From: Isochrysis galbana
Lineage: Eukaryota > Haptophyta > Isochrysidales > Isochrysidaceae
Assembly (NCBI GenBank): GCA_018136815.1
Contig: CM030932.1
Location: forward strand, 2,773,019-2,837,018
Direction of reading: 5' to 3'
Length of the DNA: 64,000 nucleotides
Numbering within the stretch: position 1 is the stretch's first letter; every line of letters starts with the position of its first letter. This document shows, piece by piece, positions 20,885 to 30,609 of this stretch. Position numbers and translations under genes: made by a program. The notes under the pieces were generated by a model. The model did not search any database, was not told the DNA's origin, and worked only from the letters and a program-made list of their open reading frames with translations.

Positions 20885-21311
20885 GAATGGCTTTGGAACG
20901 GGAAAGTACGAGGTGAACCTCCAGGACCCCAAGCAGGCATCTGCGAGGATGGGGTGCAAAATGACTATCTTTTCCGAGCCCCACTCCAAAGGCGTGAGCT
21001 CGACCATACACGGCCCGTCGGTAGACGACCCGCAAGCACAAGACAAGCGCCGTGAAGAAGTCGACCTGAAGGCGATCGGGTGGACGCACCCGGTGCGCTC
21101 GCTCCACGTCGAGTGCAGTGCGGACTCGGTGGAAACACCAACACAGCTGGCCCTCCGCTTCATCTTCGACAAAGTAATGCTGACCGCCTTGTTGGTCACG
21201 CTTGGGGTCGTCGCCGCGCTCGTGGCGGTGGTCGTCTTTGTCATCAGGACCGTGACCAAGCGATTATCCACAGCGAATGCAAACTCAGGAGACTCCCCCT
21301 CCCCCCCATGA
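20856..21311 (+). CDS. Small protein with MGNA N-terminus and one membrane segment
   Basis: The 151-residue frame begins MGNAPG, a possible N-myristoylation context, although position 6 is not the preferred Ser/Thr. It has a soluble part of about 100 residues, then one strong membrane segment (MLTALLVTLGVVAALVAVVV), a basic stop-transfer RTVTKR and a short Ser/Pro tail. An N-myristoyl plus C-terminal-anchor layout is known from some membrane proteins, including ones of large DNA viruses, but no sequence match is claimed. The AT-rich leader and AT-rich island downstream suggest acquired DNA. Confidence 0.45.
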   Translation: MGNAPGRVDRNGFGTGKYEVNLQDPKQASARMGCKMTIFSEPHSKGVSSTIHGPSVDDPQAQDKRREEVDLKAIGWTHPVRSLHVECSADSVETPTQLALRFIFDKVMLTALLVTLGVVAALVAVVVFVIRTVTKRLSTANANSGDSPSPP

Positions 21312-21329
21312 GGCAAGCGCATCGCGTTT

Positions 21330-21560
21330 GTTTCGAACCGAACGTTGGACTGCCGGGTGGGTGGGCGCTCGGGCGAGTTGTGCGACTTTTGGGTGACCCC
21401 CGATTGGCGCGGTCAAGGCGTTGGACTTTGTTACGGGAAGCGATGCGTGTGGCTCGTGAGCTAGGGATGCGGCGACTGTGGTTGTGGACGTTGCTCGAGT
21501 CGGGGCCCGTCTCGTTGTATGATCGCGTGGGACGACACGCAATATACACAGGCTCACGCT
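21330..21560 (+). pseudogene. GNAT acetyltransferase-like relic
   Basis: The stretch encodes the acetyl-CoA-binding signature of GNAT enzymes (ELCDFWVTPDWRGQGVG) followed by the usual helix and beta-5 pattern (LLREAMRVARELGMRRLWLW, then LYDRVGR). The two parts lie in different reading frames and the N-terminal half is missing, so it appears to be a decayed or partial gene. It sits between the small membrane-protein frame and the AT-rich island. Confidence 0.5.
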
Positions 21561-21644
21561 GATGCCGGATGTGATTGTCGAAGGCTTCCTGAGGGAGGTG
21601 GTGAACGCATTCCCCAATCTCAAGTTCCTCAAGCTTGAGGAGGA

Positions 21645-22274
21645 TTTTTTTGTACCGACGCATTGCGTATTGGGAAACGAGGGGTACCAAATGAAGGCAA
21701 ACGACCTAGGAGAGAACCGGCGGCAGGAGAGAGAGAGCCCGAGCTAAACGCGCGCGCTTTTTGCGCGCGCTTTCCACCCCGCGTCAAAAAACAAGCGACC
21801 CCCACCCAAAAAAAAAATGAAGCACCCTCAGAACAGTTCCCGTGTCCCGCGGGTTATCTCTTCGAACAGTCAAGTCAAACGACCTCTTTACCGAGTCCTT
21901 GTGGTGGTATCGGGGGTCATCGCCCAATATTGTATTTCTTGTCTGAGTTGTTTGATTTCCTCGTTCGCTAAACGGATTTGTTCTCTAAACAGCATTTTTT
22001 TGTGTTCTAATTTACCAACTTCCGTATTGGTTTCAATACTATTTTGTAATATATTAGAAGTCAATCTCACATTCTGTAATAGATAAATCGCGCGATCGCA
22101 TGACTTTATACCCTCTTCGCTAGCTTTTATAATCACCTTATGATTCTCGATTTGTATCGAGAGATGTGCCACCAAGCCCGCCGCCATTTGTTTGTTGTAT
22201 TCACGGCCACATTTTTTTTTGTACCGACGCATTGCGTATTGGGAAACGAGGGGTACCAAATGAAGGCAAACGAC
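21645..22274. repeat. 63-bp direct repeat flanking an AT-rich island
   Basis: The same ~63 bp (beginning TTTTTTTGTACCGACGCATT and ending GGCAAACGACCT) occurs at 21645-21707 and 22211-22274. On the minus strand it encodes LVSQYAMRRYKK in both places, after which the two frames differ completely. The enclosed segment is clearly AT-rich compared with the surrounding DNA. Confidence 0.85.
21888..22259 (-). CDS. AT-rich coiled-coil hypothetical protein
   Basis: The minus-strand frame of about 115-123 residues (first ATG is the Met of YAMRRYKKK) encodes a lysine/glutamate-rich, helical protein (for example EVGKLEHKKMLFREQIRLAN). Base composition is far more AT-rich than in host genes nearby, which suggests transfer, possibly from a virus or a mobile element. 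No family is recognised. A TTG upstream is in the direct repeat. Confidence 0.45.
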   Translation of the reverse strand: MVPLVSQYAMRRYKKKCGREYNKQMAAGLVAHLSIQIENHKVIIKASEEGIKSCDRAIYLLQNVRLTSNILQNSIETNTEVGKLEHKKMLFREQIRLANEEIKQLRQEIQYWAMTPDTTTRTR

Positions 22275-22497
22275 CTCTCCTCAGCCGCGCCTGCCGCCGG
22301 CTTGCCACCCTCCTCACAGCTAGAGGTGAGGGAGCCTGGGTGAAAAAAAAAATCGCTGCATCATGGGTTCAGAATATTTTTTTCGCGGGACAGGGGGAAG
22401 ATTTCCCCTACCTCTCCCCCGCGCAATCCGAAGTGGGAGCGGAGCGATGGCGACCGACCCGCTGGGACAGGCCGACCTTCGCCGTTCGCCGCGCTCC

Positions 22498-23282
22498 AGC
22501 GAGAGTGCGTCAATTAATTAATTTCTTAATAGTCTCACCGCACACGCGACCGTGCAGCCTCTACTTTCTACTCACGTAGGAAACTTTCTACACCCCCAAT
22601 CCGCCGGCCCTTTCCCCCCCGCCATCAGGCGACTCCCCCCGTGCACTACTAGGGGGATAGGGGAAAAGGGCTTAGATATGGTCGGTGGCCCGCGCCCCCC
22701 CCCGGCGATCCGTTCCCCCCTTCCTCCTACGCCTACCGGGCTGGCGGCGGCCTCGGTCCCGACTTATCCTGTAAACAGGTGCGGGACTTACATATTTTCC
22801 GGTGAGCGGAGCTCTCGCTCCGCCCACCCCCTTCTCCGCGCTCTCTCTCCCCTCTCCTGCGGGCACGCGCGATGGCGCGCCTGCGACAGGCCTGCAGCTG
22901 CCCCTGGCGACCCCTGGAGGCCTCTGGAGGCCAGCTCAGGGGGCAGAGGAGGCTGGGGCTGGGCCCTGGCCTCCCCTGCCTCTCCCTCGCTGGCGCTCCT
23001 GTGCCTCAGGGGTCCCCAATCTGCACCTGTCTGCCTGTCGAACAGGGGGGGAGGGGGGGTTGGAGCGATGGGCTGGCCACGACAGGCCAGGACGCGCGAG
23101 GCAGGCAAGCCTGCCAGTGAGAGAGTGGGTCAGCAAGGCATTCTGCTCCTGGCAAGCCATCAGGCGTGCCAGGAGCATGGGTGGTTCCTCCCCCATGGCA
23201 GGGGAGGAGTGGAGAGAGGGGGGGGCTCGTGCCCCCCCATGGGGCAACCAAGTATAAACTTAGTTGAGCGAGAGTGCGTCAA
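22498..23282 (-). mobile_element. Family A retroposon, full length with 16-bp TSD
   Basis: AGCGAGAGTGCGTCAA is duplicated at 22498-22513 and 23267-23282. The 5' hairpin (CAACCAAGT-ATAA-ACTTAGTTG) is at 23245-23266 and the tail at 22514-22540 reads ACTATTAAGAAATTAATTAA on the minus strand. The internal hairpin CTCCTGGCA/TGCCAGGAG is at 23146-23175. It was inserted immediately beside the TIR-like end at 23283. Confidence 0.9.
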
Positions 23283-23312
23283 GTCGCGTTCCGTCAAAAG
23301 AGGGCCAGGTGA
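23283..23312 (+). repeat. TIR-like end, left-facing copy
   Basis: GTCGCGTTCCGTCAAAAGAG followed by GGCCAGGTGA is nearly identical to sequence at 32550-32578 and, reverse-complemented, to 32515-32543. It resembles the ends of Tc1/mariner-like DNA transposons (TTCCGTCAAAAG), but superfamily assignment is a guess. Confidence 0.65.
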
Positions 23313-23694
23313 TTTTTTGTTGTCATCCATATGTGCTTGTTTTCTTTTTAGGTGGCCATACTAATATTATTATTACGAAGATGAGTACGAAGCTAATCAC
23401 GCTCCCCCCCCCCCTCTCAACACCGCCACTCATCATGCACACGGCGTGCGCCTGCCGATACCCCTTTAAAACCCGTCACGAAACACGCCCCACAACAAGA
23501 TTTCAGTCATACTGGGGGGAGTTGATCCATCCGAAGAGGTCCCCCCGTGAAAGTCACTTTCACCCACACACACAATATCTAATTGCGCAAGTCTGTGCGC
23601 AAGCATCTACGGAGACTAGGTAGTAGGTGATTGCTCCACGCGCCCTGATATCCATCGTAGTGAAAACTTTTCGCACACACCATAAAGGCGCACC

Positions 23695-23826
23695 ATGCCG
23701 TGGCACTATTGGGTATTCGGCATTGTACCCATGGGTATTATGATTAGCTTTGTGCTCATCTTTGTACTAATAATACTCATTGGAGGAATTGTTCAGGCAT
23801 TCCTACCTGAAAAGCTAAAACGGTGA
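23695..23826 (+). CDS. 43-residue single-pass membrane protein
   Basis: The ATG at 23695 opens a frame of 43 codons encoding MPWHYWVFGIVPMGIMISFV, then a hydrophobic LIFVLIILIGGIVQAFLPEK, and a basic end (KLKR). It is in an AT-rich segment inside the TIR-like end at 23283. Very small AT-rich membrane proteins are common in viral or mobile DNA; a chance frame cannot be excluded. No family is known. Confidence 0.35.
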   Translation: MPWHYWVFGIVPMGIMISFVLIFVLIILIGGIVQAFLPEKLKR

Positions 23827-23929
23827 TACCTCAAACCGAATGCACATCACGCAGAGAAACAAGATGCTATGGGCACGCACGTGATGAACCCAAGCAACTA
23901 GCTCACATCACGCCGCGCACTTCAGTCCC

Positions 23930-24010
23930 TTGCCCAGGGCGGCTTCTCTTCGACGAGGTCTACGCCCAGCTGTCGGAAGAGGCTTGCAATGCTCTCCTGT
24001 TCAGGAAGAG
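23930..24010 (+). pseudogene. Fragment of the DEVYAQLSEEACNALL coding segment
   Basis: About 60 bp encoding FDEVYAQLSEEACNALLF are identical to the 3' part of the reading frames at 31640-31945 (plus) and 28443-28768 (minus). Here only this end is present. Confidence 0.6.
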
Positions 24011-24059
24011 ATTACCATCTGAAACCTGCACTATTGTACTTTAATGAGGGGGTCCTACA

Positions 24060-24805
24060 AGTAGAACTTATACCGTCCACATGGGGGTAGCTGCCGAAAA
24101 AACAACCAAACCTGAGGTTGCCTCCTCTTATTTGGGGTCGTGGCTCGGATATTTTTTGGACATTTTGGATGTATATTTGGGCAAAAATTTGTGGATATCC
24201 TGGCCTACCACTACCCGGAGCGGCCAGCTCCGGGGTGCAGAGACAAAGAAAGGAGGCTGGGTCTGGGCCTTGGCCTCCCCTGCCTCTCCCTCGCTGGCTC
24301 TCCCGGGCTCCATGGGCCTCCACACTACACCTGTCTACCTTTCAACCAGGTGTTGAATCGAAGCCACACACCAGGGGGGGGAGGGAGAGGAGGGGTTGGA
24401 GCAATGGGCTGGCCACGAGTCACGACGGGCCTGGGCGAGCGAACCAGGCGAGCCTAGGCCCTGGCCTCCCTTGCTCTCCCTCGTTGGCTCTCCCGCGCTC
24501 CATGGGCCTCCACACTGCACCCGTCTGCCTTTCAACCAGGTGTTGAATCGAAGCCACACACCAGGGGGGGAGGGGGGGAGGGGATGGAGCAATGGGCTCG
24601 CCATGACGGGCAAGGGCGAGCGAACCAGGCGAGCCGCTGTGAGGGTGAGAGTGGGTCAGCAGGCCAGTGTGCTCCTGACAAGCCATAGGGCATGCCAGGA
24701 GGTTGGGTGGTTCTTCCCCCACAGCAGGGAGAAGTTGAAAGAAGGGGGGGGGGGGGCTCGTGCCCCCCCCTGGGTGAACCAACATTTGTATTAACTTAGT
24801 TTAAA
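24060..24805 (-). repeat. Family A-related repeat with internal tandem duplication
   Basis: A diverged A copy whose central ~190 bp is duplicated in tandem (24265-24455 and about 24458-24645, both containing GTTGAATCGAAGCCACACAC). The 5' end (high coordinate) keeps the 'GGGCACGAGCCCCC' hairpin but the terminal hairpin is degenerate. Confidence 0.65.
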
Positions 24806-25460
24806 GCGTGAATGAGTAGAATGGCCAACATTTGTACCCTCTCAACCACATTCTGTCATAACATGAAGATTTCAGAGATTTCAAGAAGATTGGCAGGATC
24901 TCCGCCATACTATACGTTACGTTGTACACAATCATTGTTGTCACAATCAATAGACACTAGAGCTTCGTCGGTCGTTAGTCCGTGAAAGAGAGGCGAAGAG
25001 CAACGGAAGGACGTTGGAAAGCAGGGCGCGCGGCAAAAGAAATGAAGGAGCCCGGTTTCAAATTCCTGCGTTGATGACGAGTAAGCGCACGCCACCTTGT
25101 GCCATGCTGTGCACAGTTCCTACGCACCGCATGCGCAAACATTGAGGAAGAAGACGGGCCCGAAAAACAATTGGAGCAAGAAGAGAAGAGGAAGCTGTAT
25201 GGGTAAAAGTAGTCCCTTTGCAACACCAACCAAACATACAGACAAATCACATGAGAACCTCAAGCAGGATGGAAGACGGGTTGGCAGAATGAGAATCTTA
25301 GACCTGTCTCCGGTTGTGTGCGTTCAAGGGACCGTTTGAACCGCAAGATGATCTACCGGTACAGCAGAGAAGAGGCTGGCTTGGGAGGAACGGAGAATGA
25401 CAAAGCTCTGGGAATGAGATCAATTGTGTTCCTCCGCCAAATTTGGACTCATACACATCC
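24806..25460. other. Unassigned region
   Basis: Moderate-GC sequence. Short open frames on both strands lack recognisable domains. Confidence 0.35.
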
Positions 25461-26915
25461 TCACGCTGACCTCGCAACGATGAAGGCCCTTTGCGCGGGG
25501 GGTCGGGCCCACTTTGGAGGTGGGCACGGCCTAGGGTCTGCCTTGCGCTTCCCTCTGTCATACGGCCCCCGGAGAGCACTAGCACCCGCGTTCTGAGCGC
25601 AAGATGAATGAGAATAGGGCACTAAGATACCGTCAGGCTCAGTATTGCAGCCAACTTTGCCGCCACGATCGAAGGACCCATGGCCCTGCCCATCGCCCGA
25701 GTATGGACCACTGATTGATGATCGCCGCTTGGACCCCTTGGACCCTTGAATGTGCGTGTTAGCTAGCATTGCACCCGTGCAGCCATTCGGTTCCGGGATT
25801 GGATCGTCATTCTCCACTTGAATCTCTTCAATCATGGCTTGAGGAAAACTGAGCGGTTCGTTGTCGCGATGCCCGGCTGCTTCGCATGTCTCAATGGAGG
25901 ACGGCATCGGATACCGAGGGGGTACGCAAGTCATTGGCGAGGTGAGTAAGTTGGGAGACAGGCGTGCTTGCCTCCGAGGATGAGGACGCCCCTGTATACG
26001 GACGACACAGTTCAGCATTTCCGCAGCGACATTGAGGTGGGAGAGGCATTCGAATATCCTACGTGCAGCAGCACATGTCCGCACGTCCTCGGCCACATAC
26101 CTAGCGGGAAGGGCTCTTTCCACGAGGAAAGGAAGTGGCTCATCATGCCTCTCACGTACCAGAGCTCGGTTAACGTGGCTCGCTGAATGTAGAAGGGATG
26201 CATGCGACGCCTGTGTAGACAGCGCCAGTCGCTTCAGGCGCAGTTGAAGGCCCAACACGTGGTTTGACGCCTCCGCAACAGCCGCCGTCGCGCTCGCGGC
26301 GAGCATCTGCTGCTGCCTTTCAATGAGAGAGGCCTCAAGGGCTATGTAGAGGGGTGTTTGGGCGTGGAGATGTGCTAACAGGACGAGAGCGCTCGCCGGG
26401 AGCGCAATAGTGCTGGGAGCAGATAGACGCTTGCATGCAGCGATGGAGTCGCGGCGTAGTCGTGCCATTTCGCGGATTCGCTCGTGCAGTCCACGGCGGA
26501 AGGTGCAGTCTGCAGCCGCGTACCGCTGCAGCAGCTGAGCAAGCTTGCGCAGCATTTGCTGCCTTCGCTCAGCGATCTGCACATTGATACCACATTCTTC
26601 GAGGAAGGAAAAATCATCCGCTCGACAATCTGTGCAACTCACGCTCGCAGCGCTCGCACGGCACCCCGCAGCAGGAGCAAGACGGTCCGTGAGCTGCTGC
26701 AGCCAGCTGCGCTTTCCAGGCTGGCCCCGGTAAAGCGTGGTGCGCGGCATCAAAATGATGCAGCAAGCGCACAGGGCTGGACCCAGCGAGTCTGCGTGCT
26801 CTGGCTCCGAGAGAAGGGAGGACGGGATGGAGGTGGGGAGCAGGGGAGCGAGTGAGCGAGAGGGGAGGGCTCTGAGGGCGGGCAGACAATGTGCGAGGAG
26901 CTGGGAGCGAGCCAC
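25461..26915 (-). CDS. Hypothetical helical protein, single exon
   Basis: A 484-codon minus-strand frame; a downstream ATG at 26750 (MPRTTLYRGQPGKRSW) may be the real start, giving 429 residues. The central 200 residues are alpha-helical and rich in Leu/Ala/Arg (for example RRQQMLRKLAQLLQRYAAAD and ALEASLIERQQQMLAASATA), suggesting coiled coils. The C-terminal third is Ser/Pro/Gly-rich and probably disordered. A CxxC pair (SCTDC) is near the N-terminus. Codon choice is GC-rich as in host genes. No family is recognised and no role can be given. It lies between the two outer TIR-like ends (23283 and 32543), which argues against those ends belonging to one simple element. Confidence 0.5.
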   Translation of the reverse strand: MARSQLLAHCLPALRALPSRSLAPLLPTSIPSSLLSEPEHADSLGPALCACCIILMPRTTLYRGQPGKRSWLQQLTDRLAPAAGCRASAASVSCTDCRADDFSFLEECGINVQIAERRQQMLRKLAQLLQRYAAADCTFRRGLHERIREMARLRRDSIAACKRLSAPSTIALPASALVLLAHLHAQTPLYIALEASLIERQQQMLAASATAAVAEASNHVLGLQLRLKRLALSTQASHASLLHSASHVNRALVRERHDEPLPFLVERALPARYVAEDVRTCAAARRIFECLSHLNVAAEMLNCVVRIQGRPHPRRQARLSPNLLTSPMTCVPPRYPMPSSIETCEAAGHRDNEPLSFPQAMIEEIQVENDDPIPEPNGCTGAMLANTHIQGSKGSKRRSSISGPYSGDGQGHGSFDRGGKVGCNTEPDGILVPYSHSSCAQNAGASALRGPYDRGKRKADPRPCPPPKWARPPAQRAFIVARSA

Positions 26916-27162
26916 TCCAGGAACAAAAGAAGGAAAAGGGCGGGAAAACCACCGTGAGAGCCATTTTTTACTTGGATGCAGCGGAGTATATTATTCCGAT
27001 ACAAGTAAGAAGGCCAATAGGTGTCGGTTTGGAGTAGGTGAGTGTAGAGATACTCCAAACCGAGGGACAAGGGGCCCAATGCAGACTCAGCGCAGGGATC
27101 ACGTGTGGCGACGTGCACACCGAAGCCACATATTATGGAATTACAACTACAACTATACGAAA

Positions 27163-27193
27163 GGTGTCGTTCCGTCAATAGTGGGACATCAGT
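27163..27193 (+). repeat. TIR-like end, variant type, copy 1
   Basis: GGTGTCGTTCCGTCAATAGT followed by GGGACATCAG. The same sequence is at 28769-28799 and reverse-complemented at 31562-31592. It shares the CGTTCCGTCAA core with the ends at 23283 and 32523-32569. Confidence 0.7.
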
Positions 27194-28110
27194 CGAATTG
27201 AGCGATCAAATGTCCACAGTTGTATTGTAGTTGTTTAACATTAGATCTTGTTAAAATTATAAGAGAGAGAGGCCGTCAAAGCTTCTTCGCTAATCACATC
27301 GGTGCATACCGTGCATGGGCACGGCGCGATGTGCATCGGTCCCCCCGCGGATACGCCGTGCGCGCGCATGTCAACCCGTTCCGTGTGTGTAGCCCCTGCG
27401 GCCCACAACTACGTAAACTGGCCATATAAGAGATGTTTCGTTACACAGCGCCTGTGATGACTTGCAATCACATGTGCACGCCGTGCGTGGGCACGGCGCG
27501 ATGTGCACCGGCGCACCCCCCGCGGGGGCGCCGTGCGTGCGCATAGCAACTTCCAGGAAGGTGCACGCCGTGCGTTCACTCTTTTCGCGGGGGAACTCTG
27601 GGCGCGGGCGGAACAAAGTGTGATTGCCACTCATCATGCAGCATAACAACTTTTTCTGCACGCCGTTCCTTCTTGGCGAAAAGTGCGGAAGGACCTGCCC
27701 TTCCTCCTGCCCCCTTCCTCCTGCCCCCTTCCTCCTGCCCCCTTCCTCCTGCCCCTTCCTCCTGCCCTTCCTCCTGCCCTTCCTCCTGCCCTTCCTCCTG
27801 CCCTGCCCTTCCTGCTCTTCCTCCTGCCCTGCCCTTCCTGCCCTTCCTCGTGCCCCTTCCTCACCTATTGCTCGTCCATCGAAATGCTCATGCACACACC
27901 GGTCACCACGAGCGCTGCATCGCCAGGCGCTCACTCCAACCAGTTTCAACTCGAAGAGCGCTCCCAGACTTCCACCAAGCGCAAATGCACCCAGGAGGGA
28001 ACCGACTCCAGTGTCGAGCCCGCGGTCAAGCGAACTCTCACGCCGTACACCCAGAGTGCACACATCGTCGCTCTCGACGTTCTGATCAAGAGCGCCATCC
28101 TACTCGACGA
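27163..28110 (+). repeat. Direct copy of the inverted-repeat arm
   Basis: About 920 bp here match 28769-29610 in direct orientation, including repeated GCACGGCG motifs, a 'CTTCCTCCTGCCC' minisatellite (27698-27860) and the start of a reading frame. The match ends after the codons for TKRKCT, where this copy continues into the longer frame described next. Confidence 0.75.
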
Positions 28111-28513
28111 CCCTGACCATGACATGGAACTGGTGTTCGAGGCCAAAAAGCAGGAATTGCTCCAACGTTTCCCCATGGCTCACCCCAGGGTACAGCGGTT
28201 CCTTTCGCTCATCCAGAAAGCACCCCCCCACCCTTGTCCAATCTTCAACCAACTTCAATTCATCGTCGCAGCAGTCGAATGCCAGCCAGATGTGCGCTTC
28301 CACTCAAGTAGCCTCCCGCTGCTCATGGAAGCTATTCTGATGGTCATGCTTTCCAATCTACTCGGCAACTGCCCCCCATCGTCTCGCTTGCGCCCCATGT
28401 GGCATTGGACTGGGCAATCTTCGAAAGTGAACATTTTGAGCGTCGGCCTTCTTGAACAGGAGAGCATTGCAAGCCTCTTCCGACAGCTGGGCGTAGACCT
28501 CGTCGAAGGGTGA
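27884..28513 (+). CDS. Hypothetical protein with basic motif
   Basis: The ATG at 27884 opens 209 codons after the C-rich minisatellite. The N-terminal part has a basic patch (TSTKRKC, later AVKR) that could be a nuclear signal. The middle is globular in composition (ALDVLIKSAILLDDPDHDME, VQRFLSLIQKAPPHPCPIFN). The last 28 codons lie opposite a different minus-strand frame that is conserved in three places, so the C-terminus may not be real. The first 40 codons recur at 29497 and, reversed, near 30870, each fused to another 3' sequence. No family is recognised. Confidence 0.4.
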   Translation: MLMHTPVTTSAASPGAHSNQFQLEERSQTSTKRKCTQEGTDSSVEPAVKRTLTPYTQSAHIVALDVLIKSAILLDDPDHDMELVFEAKKQELLQRFPMAHPRVQRFLSLIQKAPPHPCPIFNQLQFIVAAVECQPDVRFHSSSLPLLMEAILMVMLSNLLGNCPPSSRLRPMWHWTGQSSKVNILSVGLLEQESIASLFRQLGVDLVEG

Positions 28514-28768
28514 GGGGCTGAAGTGCGCGGCGCGCGCAAAGGTAACATAGAGACGTACTTCTCGTTCGCCTTTCGCAAGCAAGCTGGACGTGTGCACACC
28601 AGCCCGCTCCTTCTTTTCTACGGGGGGGAAGTCGATGCGCATATACCGACCGTGATGAACTAGCGTGCATGCAAATGCTGCTCGCTGTGTACCAAGGATT
28701 GTGTCACGGAAATAGACCACAGTGTCTGTGCTCAGGTGTCTGGAGAAAGGGACGTCTGTAGTGTGAAA
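28443..28768 (-). CDS. Hypothetical protein with DEVYAQLSEEACNALL segment (arm copy)
   Basis: A minus-strand frame open from the TIR-like end contains VVYFRDTILGTQRAAFACTL, VHHGRYMRIDFPPVEKKERA and FDEVYAQLSEEACNALLF. The identical plus-strand counterpart is in the opposite arm (31592-31945) and the last part recurs at 23930-24010. Start is uncertain (no ATG; a GTG at 28720). No known family is recognised. Confidence 0.4.
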
Positions 28769-29309
28769 GGTGTCGTTCCGTCAATAGTGGGACATCAGTC
28801 GAATTGAGCGATCAAATGTCCACAGTTGTATTGTAGTTGTTTAACATTAGATCTTGTTAAAATTATAAGAGAGAGAGGTCGTCAAAGCTTCTTCGCTAAT
28901 CACATCGGTGCACGCCGTGCATGGGCACGGCGCGATGTGCATCGGTCCCCCCGCGGATACGCCGTGCGCGCGCATGTCAACCCGTTCCGTGTGTGTAGCC
29001 CCTGCGGCCCACAACTACGTAAACTGGCCATATAAGAGATGTTTCGTTACACAGCGCCTGTGATGACTTGCAATCACATGTGCACGCCGTGCGTGGGCAC
29101 GGCGCGATGTGCACCGGCGCACCCCCCGCGGGGGCGCCGTGCGTGCGCATAGCAACTTCCAGGAAGGTGCACGCCGTGCGTTCACTCTTTTCGCGGGGGA
29201 ACTCTAGGCGCGGAGGACGGGCGGAACAAAGTGTGATTGCCACTCATCATGCAGCATAACAACTTTTTCTGCACGCCGTTCCTTCTTGGCGAAAAGTGCG
29301 GAAGGACCT

Positions 29310-29475
29310 GCCCTTCCTCCTGCCCCCTTCCTCCTGCCCCCTTCCTCCTGCCCCCTTCCTCCTGCCCTTCCTCCTGCCCCCTTCCTCCTGCCCTTCCTCC
29401 TGCCCTTCCTCCTGCCCTGCCCTTCCTGCTCTTCCTCCTGCCCTGCCCTTCCTGCCCTTCCCCGTGGCCCTTCCT
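29310..29475 (+). repeat. CTTCCTCCTGCCC minisatellite
   Basis: Short tandem repeats of 10-13 bp. Matching arrays are at 27698-27860 (plus) and 30890-31050 (minus) with different unit numbers. Confidence 0.85.
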
Positions 29476-29819
29476 CACCTATTGCTCGTCCATCGAAATG
29501 CTCATGCACACACCGGTCACCACGAGCGCTGCATCGCCAGGCGCTCACTCCAACCAGTTTCAACTCGAAGAGCGCTCCCATACTTCCACCAAGCGCAAAT
29601 GCACGTGTGGCATCGAGCGCATGGGTTATCCAACCCGACCTCCTCGACATCGGTCATGGGCCACGCTGATTGAGCGCAAAATGCCCCCCAAACCTCGTCT
29701 GTCCGAAGCTCCCTTTTGCGTCAACACTCATACATCCTCATCGATTTTGTGAGCCTGCCTTCCCAAGTGGTACCCTCTGAAATCTGAGTGGATGCCTGCC
29801 CCATGCCAAAACAGTTTCG

Positions 29820-30609
29820 TTACACGTCATTAGCGACAATCGCTCGGATTAGAATTTGATGTACTTCAGAGTATCGCTGGTCTCTTATGCGCGTGATGAT
29901 TGAACGCAATGGAGTTTGTAGATTGTTAGCCACGTTATTGACGTTCGCTCCTTGATCGATGAGAAACGCGACACATTGCGCGTGACCACCCATCGCCGCA
30001 AGATGAAGAGGAGAATAACCGAGGCGATTTCGAAGATTAATAATTTCTGTATTGACAAGAAGTTCGACACACGCAAGGTGTCCTTTCTCCGCTGCCATAT
30101 GCAATGGAGTGTTTTGATATACATACCCTTTAATGTTGACATCAGCTCCGCGTTCTATGAGAAAACTTACGCAGTCCGCATGGCCTTTCTGCGCCGCAAT
30201 GTGAAGAGGAGTCTCGCCCCATTTGTTTTGTGCGTTAACATCTGACACATCTGTCAGCGTGGCTACAAGTTGGATGTCACCATTCCTTGCTGCATGGTGC
30301 AGCGGCGTGTGTTGTGTACAATCTACAACAGTAGCAGTTGCTCCATGAGTTAACAAGAGTTGGACCGCTCTGTAGTCCATACGCCTAGTCGCCAAATCTA
30401 GCAACGTATCACCGCACGCCCCGTGTGGTTGATTAATACTAGTTGCATCTTGGAGCGAGTTCAAGACTATCCACAGTGACTTCAAGTTACCTACTAGAAT
30501 GGCGCGTTTACCATAATCAATGAGGTCTTTATCTAATGCGTCTACTGTGAAAGTACTTAGTCGTTCAGAAAGCTTCTCTAATTGATGAAAATACCACTTG
30601 GGAAGGCAG
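29820..30609 (-). CDS. Ankyrin-repeat protein in the inverted-repeat spacer
   Basis: The minus-strand frame encodes at least five clean ankyrin units with the canonical TPLHxAA pattern (HTPLHHAARNGDIQLVATL, ETPLHIAAQKGHADCVSFLI, NTPLHMAAEKGHLACVELLV, YSPLHLAAMGGHAQCVAFLI) and ends IRAIVANDV before the stop at 29820. It is much more AT-rich than the GOLD-ankyrin gene at 3363-5692 and not close to it in sequence. The frame is open to near the arm boundary; the start is not identified. Short, consensus-like, AT-rich ankyrin proteins are typical of large DNA viruses and intracellular bacteria, so transfer is plausible but unproven. Confidence 0.7.

Noticed and set aside
22552-23364. Long plus-strand frame over a family A copy
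   Set aside because: The element is non-coding by comparison: other copies break this frame and shift it freely.
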